64,000 nt of DNA from Massospora cicadina. Its lineage: Eukaryota; Entomophthoromycota; Entomophthoromycetes; Entomophthorales; Entomophthoraceae. The DNA is taken from assembly GCA_022478985.1 (NCBI GenBank), contig JAKSZP010015883.1:120634-184633 (forward strand). Direction: 5' to 3'. The stretch's first letter is position 1, and each line of letters begins with the position of its first letter. Positions 56,467-64,000 of the stretch are shown here, piece after piece. Under the pieces are notes generated by a model, which had not been told where the DNA came from, searched no databases, and saw only the letters and a program-made list of their open reading frames with translations. Made by a program: the position numbers and the translations under genes.

Positions 56467-57413
56467 TGTAAGTCCTTCCACATAGGAAAACAAGCCAGGT
56501 GATGACTGCTACCACTTTTTAAGTAGAAAGGCCATTTTTATAATAGATATTTCTATATTTGTGCCCACTCCAATACCCCACTGCCTGATAGTTGGTATGT
56601 TAAAAAGATTAAGCTCCTATATAGAGAAAATTCCTTAACTATACTAAGACTTCAAAATCACTTCAGATAAGTCCCCCAATATCAAAACCAACAATCCTAA
56701 AATTCCAAAATTTTGAAACGTTTCTTACGCCTTTTGTTTTATAACGTCCCAGAAATGGTAATTCATTTTTTCCAAGGAGTACTGAAAATTATGACCCAAT
56801 TTTACCCTCCCTTCCATTATGTCCCCAATGTTATACTTTCTGATGTTTTTGGAAATTTGTTTTCAATCAAGCGCAAGACCTCTAAAGATAGTGCGCACCT
56901 CAATCTAAAAAAAACTTCAAATTTTTTTTGAAGAAAGCTAAATTGGGGGCAGCCAATCCTGGCATGTCCCATCACCTCTTACACCTCAGTTCTTAACCAA
57001 CTTGCAAACTGGCCCACTACTCCCAAGCGCAAACCCAGGAGCCTGCAGCAAGATAAGATTCTGACCTAAGAGTTGTAAAGCCCAAAAATAGTGCTACCAA
57101 CCATAATACCCCCTTTTTTATAAAAAGGCCAAGGCCCTTACTTGTGAGGGTACTGGACTATTTTGTTCTCTAAAATTTGTTTATGTTTAAAGAAAACATT
57201 TCCCCTCCAGTCATTTTAATTTGCCATCTTTTGTGCATTTAAGCATTCTGGTGTTCATTGAGGACATTTTTGTGCAGCTGCAAAGATGGCACTCCCCTAA
57301 TTGACTAAAGGGCTTCAGGACCACACTCATATTAGTTGCTAGGTTACTAAGGTGACTGATTGAAACCTGCCAGTTTGCAACCAGAGCCAACTTGGACTCC
57401 CTAAGTCCTTACA
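56467..57413 (+). repeat. G5 3' LTR
   Basis: 947 bp from TGTAAG to CCTTACA, followed by TGACT. It aligns with the split 5' copy. Confidence 0.88.
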
Positions 57414-57418
57414 TGACT

Positions 57419-59438
57419 GATTCAAACATAGAGAATAGAATTAAACCTCCATCAATGGACATCTCATAGCTCAAGTATGCATGAACTTGAACTTAGATTG
57501 GAGGTGGATTTACCAAATTTGATAATATTGTATTTAGAATGAAACTCAAATTCCTGTTTTAAGATTAAATTTACAGATCCATCTTTGTTAATTAAAAAGC
57601 TTGTGAATTCAAGGCCACTTATGAAATTCAGGTAACCTATCACGTGACCCCTTGGTACTAGCCTGGGCATACTTGGCCTTTTAAAAGTTGGTCCAAGACA
57701 TGTTTAAGCCCAGGGGGCAGCCAACTTGGTATGTTTTGTCTTACCAATCTTTTGCTTATAATTACTGGTATCTACTCACAATTATGTCATTAACATGACA
57801 GAAAAAGTTTAAATTTTACATTCATGTTATATATGTCCCTTGTAATCAACCTTCAATACTGTAACCAAATATACTTATTCAAACTCACATATTGCATAAT
57901 AGTGCATATGCAACTAAACTTAAAATTAGAGACATCATATAGAGTATCTCAAGTGGCTAAGGCATCACCATAATCACTTTTAAGATTTTTCTATGATACC
58001 TATTTATGCTTATACTATAAACATATTGAAATCATTTTTCACTTAGGATAAACATCTTTGTGCATCATGAAATCACTAAAATATTTTTAAGTCACATGTT
58101 AAACTCTTTTAACACCTTAAGCTTTAATCTTGCTATACCTTAATTTATATAATCGTTAATAACTTCATGATATAAGTTCAGATTATACAGCTATCATCAC
58201 AACACAAAAGCTATGAGTTCCAAAAGTTTATGCTTAACTTTGATTGTGTATTTATAATGCATATTTCCAAAAGATTATTAAGTAAAGAGCTATTATTTTA
58301 CAAATTCACATGACAAACTTACCTTTAACTAGAAACTTTGTAGGGTAAGGTATCAGAAAATATTATACTTTATTGATTTTAAAGTGCAATACTTTATTAA
58401 CATTAAATTTTATCTATAGTATTAATTTTATACAAACTTGAAACACATAAATTATATAAAGTTTTAAATGGTTGTTGAAATTTTTATTGCATTGCAAGTA
58501 TACATAGCCGCTACTTATTCTTTTTTCATGATATGATCATAAATTTTGAGTTAAAAAGTACATGAAAATTATCTAACTTTACTTTAATCATGTTGTATTA
58601 TTACCAAAAGATCTCATCTAATCTTTATTGTTATTGAAATAAATTTACTATGTGTAAACTTTATAAAGTAAGATTAAAGTTCAGTATACTAATAGAATTT
58701 CAACTTCAGATGTTTATTGAATATATATGTACTAATTATTGAGCTCGCAGATCTAAGGCTTTTTCAAAGCCACCTTTTATTTGATCTATTTAGTTTTTCT
58801 GATAAACTTTTATAATATTCTTAACCCAATAAGAAAACTTTGTAAATTAAACTGTGCTTTATTGCTAAGAAACATTACTGTTATAATATATAAAATGACA
58901 TAGTAAAATTTGTTACATATTAAAAGGGTTTTTAGGGGTTATATATAGTTACTGCATATGTTGCAAATATAATTTTGTATTCAGGTCTAAGCAATATAAA
59001 TTGTTTATACCTATAAGATACAAGCTCTTATTATTTAAGTTATAATTGGAGTCTTAGCATATTTTTTCCTGGCAACTAACCTTGTAGTCAAATCTTCAGT
59101 GCTTATGGTTGCAATTTAGCACAAACATTGATTATAGCCATGAGCTACTTTGTTTATAGCATAAGTTATTATCATTGGATTAAATTACGCACTTTTATTA
59201 TTAGTGCAAAGAAAGCATGCTAAGTAATAAGTCTAACAAGGGTTAGACGTTGACTTGATTTCCTGGTAATCTGTAATAAGCTTAAACCCATGTTAGAATT
59301 TTGCTATATTTCACTTAGACAAAAATTGAATAAGTATTAAAATGCTAAAAATAAGAGGGCCAAGTTGTATAATGCTTTACCTTTAATTAAGAGGATAAAG
59401 TTCTTTTATTATAAGATCAAATCTCACTTACTTGATTC
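57419..59438 (+). other. AT-rich desert without recognisable genes
   Basis: Two kilobases with no ORF above 70 codons. One minus-strand piece at 57464-57670 (VIGYLNFISGLEFTSFLINKDGSVNLIL) is coding-like but unrecognised. From about 57760 the composition becomes strongly A/T-rich with dense short T and A runs. I see no LTR, RT or tandem repeat. Confidence 0.55.
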
Positions 59439-59453
59439 TTTATCACTATATCT

Positions 59454-60334
59454 CAAAATTTAAAATTTATCTGAGGTACGCCAACCAGGGGATGGACATT
59501 ACTGATACTCATTGAACAAAAGAACCAAATGACTGGAATAACAAAACAAAGCAAAACCTCCAAACTTGGCAGTGGTCAGCGAAATGCTATACTACCATGG
59601 CGGAAGGGGAGGGGGTATCAGGCAGATCTTCAGGTTCAACATTGAAGAGGCAGATTAATTCTGATAGAACAGGGGGTTGGGGCGTCTGCAGGGCGAGGGT
59701 TGAGGTATAGCGGATAGTTGTTGAAACTGAGGTTTTTGGCCTTGGGCATAGCCTCCATGAGTTCAGCACATGGTGTTCAGCTTGAATGAGGACTATAAGG
59801 AGCTGGGCAAATTTGCAGTATTGCCTCTAGTGACTCATTTGGATGGGGAAAAATCTGCCAGTGCAGTGACATGTTTGACACCGGTGTTGGTAGCATCATT
59901 AAGGCGGGTGATTTCATCTTTGCAAGATTAGGGAAATCAGGGTGGGAACATGGGGATATGAAGCCCTTCTTTAAATTCAATGACAGATTTTGCCACAGCT
60001 TTGTGGAGATGGCGACTTTTGGGTGAAGCCACCGCAGTCTCGGAAAGCTGATAATAACTTTGGTAAGGGGTAGAGTTGGGTTTGGAGACATATTGATTAT
60101 GAGGGAGTGGGGCATCAAAGCCTGAATTCATTTAAGGAGTTAAATCAAATGGATTATCCATTTGTGGGACAATTTCACCAAATCTGGTCACTTCATCCAA
60201 TAAGTCCATGGATTTGTGTTGAATCTGATTGATTTGGTGATAGGTAGCTGTGGTTGGGTAAGTTTTATGGTGGGAGAATTTTAGGATTAAATATGGTTCC
60301 AAGCTGGCTCCTGACTGGTTGACATGGGTGTAAA
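59454..60334 (-). mobile_element. HL5, 5'-truncated half-LINE
   Basis: 881 bp on the minus strand with a perfect 15-bp duplication TTTATCACTATATCT (59439-59453 and 60335-60349). The 3' end reads GTAATGTCCATCCCCTGGTT then GGCGTACCTCAGATAAATTT. The N-terminal half of the gene is missing, as expected of incomplete reverse transcription. Confidence 0.92.
59587..60131 (-). pseudogene. HL5 C-terminal domain
   Basis: Frames 59937-60131 and 59777-60118 carry the family-specific domain: SYYQLSETAVASPKSRHLHKAVAKSVIEFKEG aligns with SDHQLAVEAAATPDCCPLCKAATKSVAVLTGE of HL3. The end, at 59587-59769, reads PQPPVLSELICLFNVEPEDLPDTPSPSAMV, equal to the family end. Frameshifts separate the pieces. Confidence 0.65.
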
Positions 60335-60349
60335 TTTATCACTATATCT

Positions 60350-61148
60350 TTACATTATAAAAGTTAACCTTATTTTGATATTAATTCATCTTGAGTTTTA
60401 TATATTATTGAGAAAACATATAAAAAGTACTTACTATTATTGGATAGTTACAAGTCTGATGTATTAAGAGTAATTTAGTTTTTTATTTAAATGACATCAG
60501 CCAAAAAGCCCTGGTCAAATCTTGGTGGAACCCTGAAAATTTGGGGTAACACTATTACCTCAGATTTTTGGCTGAATCGCCCTATTGGTGGTAACTGGGT
60601 AACTCCAAACCTGGAAAATTGGTGAAGTTGTTTTGAGGGTCCTCTCCGCCCCCTCACTGACTTAGCCAAAACGCCTACCCTGTGACCACCCCCTTTTATA
60701 GCCTTGGAGGGGTTACATCAGATGAGAATATTTTCACATCTTCTGATTGATCAAAATATATTAAATTTCTTCCTCACGGGTTTATATTCTCAGCTGTCAC
60801 TTCATCATCTGCCCTTGTATTGAAGCAAGGTGAGTCCCAACTGATCGATAGGTCTAATTCTAATATTACCTAATTTGGAAATTACTGAGCAATCCAAACT
60901 TCGCCTTAACATTTCATATACTAATTATTAGCTTTAGTAAGATTGTTCACTTTTTTCCCCTTGCCTACACTAATAAAAACCATAAAAACTCATTTTTTAT
61001 TATTAACCTCTAAGTTTTATTATACTAACTAGTAGTAAAACCACCCTTCTACTTTAATTTGGTAGTAGAGATAGAATTTCTACTTCAATATTGTTAAAAT
61101 ATGAGGAAATTTAGCACCAGCGAGCATACACCCTTACCCAATTCCAAA
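60350..61148 (+). repeat. 5' LTR of G2 (G1-related); left end unresolved
   Basis: It aligns loosely with the G1 LTR: GGCCAAAAGACCCTGG against AGCCAAAAAGCCCTGG (60492), CTTGGTGGAACCCTG, TATA-like CTTTTATAG at 60693-60701, and a closing TAGCACCAGCGAGC near 61112 against TAGCACCAAGCGAGC. HL5 lies at or near its outer end. The primer site follows. Confidence 0.7.
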
Positions 61149-61151
61149 AAT

Positions 61152-61169
61152 TGGTGCTCACTACATGGG
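61152..61169 (+). promoter_or_regulatory. Primer-binding site of G2
   Basis: TGGTGCTCACTACATGGG, one mismatch to the site of G1, G4 and G6. Confidence 0.72.
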
Positions 61170-61386
61170 TTAGTACACCACAAAAACAACTTAAAAGGAG
61201 GGTGTTGGTGACATGGAAATGGCTGATAAGAATTAGACTGGGCTCCCAGTCAGGGTGTGTGAGCACCCAGTGGAGAGCCTAGAATGCCAAGGGCACAGCG
61301 GTCCATGTGACTAGAAGAAGGGAGGATCTAGTAGGGATGCGAGGAAAGTAAAGGTTTATACACATACTGAAGGCCCCCAAGGCAAA

Positions 61387-62259
61387 TCAGATGGTTGCAA
61401 TGGGGGCAACCGCAAGTCTTGCGGGGGCAACCCCCAAGGGTGGGAGAGGCGTGGAGGACAATGACTTTTCCAAGGTGCGCGTTTGCTGGCCTTTGGTTAT
61501 GGGTAGGTGGGTCTGTGCACCAGAAAGGGGTGGCACAAGACCCACCATACAAACAGGGGTGCTATCGGAGGGGAAAACAGGCCCAAGACAAGAGTTGGGG
61601 CCAAGTTCCCCTTGGTCTGGGTACTCTGGGGCCCTTAGGTAGGTGGGATCAACGGTGGATGAGACAGGTGTGGGGGCCAAGCTCGTGGGCATCAGGGCGG
61701 GGGCGCCATTAGGCTGCTCTGATAGGGGAGCACTCTTAGAAAGCCCATTGGCAAAGCAAACGGATGGGTTTGCATTTAATGGATACGTGAAAATGGATGA
61801 AGAGTCAACTCCATCATCAAGAGTGAGGCAGTTCACTGTGGAAATGATCCACTGCCATGTGGTGGTGTCAAGCGACCAGATGACCCATTTGGTGATCATT
61901 GGGATAATTATTTGGGTAGCGGCGCTTTTCCAGATTGATTGGCAGAATTTTGTTAAGAGAAATAAACAAGCGGAGTCCATGACAAGGCGTTCAGGGTAAT
62001 CAGCTTTATTTTGGTGCAAAGTGCAGGGAGAATAGAGAATGAACTGACAACTGCCCATCGATAGAGCAGTTGCCTTAAGTATTAAGTGGTTGGGGATTGG
62101 CGATGGGCTTGGTTGGCTGGTGGGTGGGGGAGTGAATGGATGGTTTCCAAAATCTTGGCAAAAATCAAAAAAACTTTTGCTGATTTTCCCGAATTTTTGG
62201 GGCCAGACCAGATCAATGGTACCGATCTGGGTCTTGACCATTTGAGTTGGGCAGCTCAA
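61387..62259 (-). CDS. Intact 290-codon ORF of unknown function
   Basis: This is the longest intact frame outside LINE RT, on the opposite strand to the surrounding G2 element. The apparent first codon is not a certain start. The N-terminal half has Pro/Ser stretches and hydrophobic segments (MDSACLFLLTKFCQSIW, QIIIPMITKWVIWSL). The C-terminal half is rich in Pro, Ser and Thr (PALMPTSLAPTPVSSTVDPT, LSSTPLPPLGVAPARLAVAP). I recognise no domain. It lies in a segment of about 1.67 kb (61198-62864) that separates the G2 primer site from its gag. G1 has no such segment, so it was probably inserted. It could be a captured host gene, part of an unknown mobile element, or chance. Confidence 0.4.
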   Translation of the reverse strand: MSCPTQMVKTQIGTIDLVWPQKFGKISKSFFDFCQDFGNHPFTPPPTSQPSPSPIPNHLILKATALSMGSCQFILYSPCTLHQNKADYPERLVMDSACLFLLTKFCQSIWKSAATQIIIPMITKWVIWSLDTTTWQWIISTVNCLTLDDGVDSSSIFTYPLNANPSVCFANGLSKSAPLSEQPNGAPALMPTSLAPTPVSSTVDPTYLRAPEYPDQGELGPNSCLGPVFPSDSTPVCMVGLVPPLSGAQTHLPITKGQQTRTLEKSLSSTPLPPLGVAPARLAVAPIATI

Positions 62260-62546
62260 GTGGTTCAGATTTCTCAGATTTGTCCTGGGGGGCTGTGGCC
62301 TTGGTGCTCAGTTGTCCGCAACCCAGTCTGAACTCTCAATTTGGTTATCTATGCAATCTGAGCTTCTTGGATCCATTCTGAGGGGTGGGGCAACTGGTCC
62401 AAGTCACTGGTGGCCTAGTTCAAAACCCAAATTGAGTTCTGATCTGATTCTCAGACCTGACCAGTCTGGACTGGCTCCGTTAGCCCAGAATCTGCAGGCA
62501 GGGCTCTGGTACTTACGCTGGCAGTTTCTTCAAAAATTTGGTAAAT

Positions 62547-62819
62547 TTAACCTGGTAAGTGGGGGAGTCCCAGGGCCCACCCAAGGCCCCTGGCCTGCAT
62601 GATCTCCTGGAAGGTCCCCTCTATTAATTTTATCGGGGTTGGGGAGGGGGGGAGGGGAGAGATTTGGATATCTCTAGGTGGAAGGGCAGTTACCCAGCGC
62701 TCATCAACCATGTGTGCCAGGTTGATCAACTGTGACAGGGGGTCCACTTGGGCCTTTGGCCCCTTTTGGTCCAAAAGGATGTTGCTCCCTATCCAGTTAT
62801 AGGGGCTGGTCCCCAAGAC
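62547..62819 (-). pseudogene. Coding-like fragment upstream of the 290-codon ORF
   Basis: About 90 open codons on the minus strand (first codon TTG, so no firm start): VDPLSQLINLAHMVDERW, then TALPPRDIQISPLPPSPTP and LIEGTFQEIMQARGLGW. It resembles a real protein in composition and lies on the same strand as the ORF at 61387-62259, within the same inserted segment. The two could be exons of one gene or parts of one relic. No family recognised. Confidence 0.35.
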
Positions 62820-62864
62820 TTACAGTTGGGGGGATTAACCCTTTCAGCCTCCCCGCTGCTTGTG

Positions 62865-63995
62865 AACTAAGAGTGTTTTCATTGGAACAAAAGCTCATCA
62901 AAGCTTTATCTTAAATCAAATAGCTTGAAAATTACCCTTTTCATGGGTCTCCTCCAGTGATTCAAAAACCCCTTTGCGAGACAAGTTTACCCCAGGTGAG
63001 GGTAGCATCGCCTCATTACTCTATATTTATGAATCTGTTATAAAAGTAACCACCAATGATCAGAAAATTAAGTACTTACTCTCTTGCTTGAGTCCCTGGC
63101 CCAAGAGAGAATGCTCCAAATATGACCATGCTCCGCACCTGGGTGGAGGGAAGGAAGCCCTTGTTAAAGAATTTGTTTTAACCCAAAGTTTACGTTAGAG
63201 AAAACAGGCCTTCTTATGCCTTAGAATTCAGAAGTGAGAATAAATCTCCACTTTTGTTGAACAGTTCTATTAGGGAGCACAGCCACTATTGCTCATGAAA
63301 ATGCTACTCCTTGATAATGCCCTTGCGGAAATTCTAGCTGTCTTTGCTTCTCACCCTCCTATATCCTGGCATCTTATCTTCATTAAATGTCACCTCTATA
63401 ATATCCATGGTAATAAGGAGGCACTGCAGGAAGTTGCAGATATAACGTTAACGCTACTTCAGGTGTCAGGTCAAACCCCCCAGATTCTGACCATTGAGGA
63501 TTACTCAACTGCAGCCCCACCAAAGGAGGTTATGATGAGCCCTATGGGTCCCTCTATGCTGGATACTACTCTAGCCCAGAACCTGTGGCACAGCTTGAAC
63601 CTGATCTTCCTCCACCCAACTAACCTGAGGCTTCAATCAAGTAAGACAGAGTGCATTATAATCAATAGGGCAGCGCTCCCTGCCCCCACCTTGACACCAA
63701 GATCATTTTTTGTCAGCCGATGAGCCCCTTCATGTAGCTTGTAAGACTAAACCCTTTCTCGTGTGCCATTCACCCCTCTAACAATGGTTAAATGACCAGG
63801 TCACCAAAGCTAAACCGCTTGTTTCACAAAACCACACAGCAGTTGATCAACACAAAGCTGGCATAGTTAAAACATCAACCTCCACGACGCCATCTCCTCA
63901 AACCTCGCACCTGAAGGGTTTCTTCTCCTCCAGTGGCCCCAAAGGTTGGTGCAGCTCCAATGCTATCATTAAAAACAAAAATGTTTGATGAGCAC
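62865..63995 (+). pseudogene. G2 gag
   Basis: After the inserted segment the gag reading resumes (LEQKLIKALS near 62884 against LEKQLTSTLS of G1). It continues RDKFTPGEGSIASLLYIYESVIK against KYIPGEGTITTF-YVYEAAM and KYLLSCLSPWPKRE. Then come IKCHLYNIHGNKEALQEVAD (63385) against VKCYFKNLHDIKEALLDVAE, and a Pro-rich tail. Stops and shifts near 63195 and 63240 break it. The element continues past the window end. Confidence 0.78.
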
Positions 63996-64000
63996 CAAAA

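Larger units (their letters stand above)
40856..57413 (+). mobile_element. G5, non-autonomous LTR element carrying a nested stack
   Basis: Two LTRs of about 0.94 kb (insertions removed) begin TGTAAG and end CTTTACA / CCTTACA. A perfect 5-bp duplication TGACT lies at 40851-40855 and 57414-57418. A polypurine tract precedes the second LTR. After removing G4 the interior is only about 0.74 kb with no retroviral domain, so the element must use proteins of another. HL4b/HL4a sit in its 5' LTR and G4 in its interior. Confidence 0.87.

Noticed and set aside
1..64000. CRISPR arrays, rRNA, phage or bacterial operon features
   Set aside because: No regularly spaced short repeats, no rRNA signature, no Shine-Dalgarno-led gene series; the content is eukaryotic retrotransposons throughout.

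Overview
The window is eukaryotic repeat DNA, most likely from a fungus with a large, transposon-bloated genome. The reasons are Ty3/gypsy-type elements, L1-like LINEs with a zinc-ribbon (zf-RVT type) C-terminus, a tRNA-derived SINE and no recognisable host gene. The protein style recalls repeat-rich early-diverging fungi such as Entomophthorales, but that is recollection, not proof. There is no rRNA, no tRNA gene, no CRISPR array and no prokaryotic operon. Almost every coding region is a decayed transposon gene.

Local labels used below: LINE-A (copies A1, A2) and LINE-B are autonomous-type LINEs of about 5.3 kb. HL (HL1, HL2, HL3, HL4a, HL4b, HL5) is an ORF1-only 'half-LINE' of about 1.9 kb. 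SINE is a 292-bp tRNA-headed retroposon. G1-G6 are LTR elements and NA is a small non-autonomous LTR element.

Layout. 1-2121: leader and gag of a minus-strand LTR element (G6). 2122-33769 is one nested stack. HL1 is split by the LTR element G3 (TSD CCACC). The 5' LTR of G3 holds LINE-B, which holds LINE-A1. The body of G3 holds G1 and HL2. G1 carries a SINE in its 5' LTR and a solo LTR of the G3 family in its pol. 34051-39357 is full-length LINE-A2. 39374-40855 holds only a decayed membrane-protein-like sequence. 40851-57418 is a second stack. G5 (TSD TGACT) carries HL4b with HL4a inside it in the 5' LTR. Its interior is split by G4, whose pol is split by a solo LTR (TSD GGGTT). That solo LTR is split by NA (TSD GGGAT), whose 3' LTR is split by HL3. 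57419-59438 is an AT-rich desert. 59454-60334 is a truncated HL5. About 60350-64000 is the 5' part of another LTR element (G2), whose leader is interrupted by a 1.7-kb segment with an intact 290-codon ORF of unknown function.

Biology. LINE-A, LINE-B, the HL copies and the SINE all end in variants of one 3' module (GTCCATCCCCTGGTCRGC, then TNCCTCAAATAAA), and almost all are bounded by 12-20 bp target-site duplications. The HL protein resembles LINE ORF1 (two alpha/beta RRM-like segments plus a CCHC knuckle) but has its own C-terminal domain and no reverse transcriptase. The simplest reading is a three-tier parasitic system. A LINE supplies endonuclease and reverse transcriptase, an ORF1-only element keeps its own RNA-binding protein, and a SINE has only the recognition tail. 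A separate set of 17-52 bp insertions ending in TAGTACTAAAA, each flanked by duplications, suggests extreme 5' truncation of a further retroposon.
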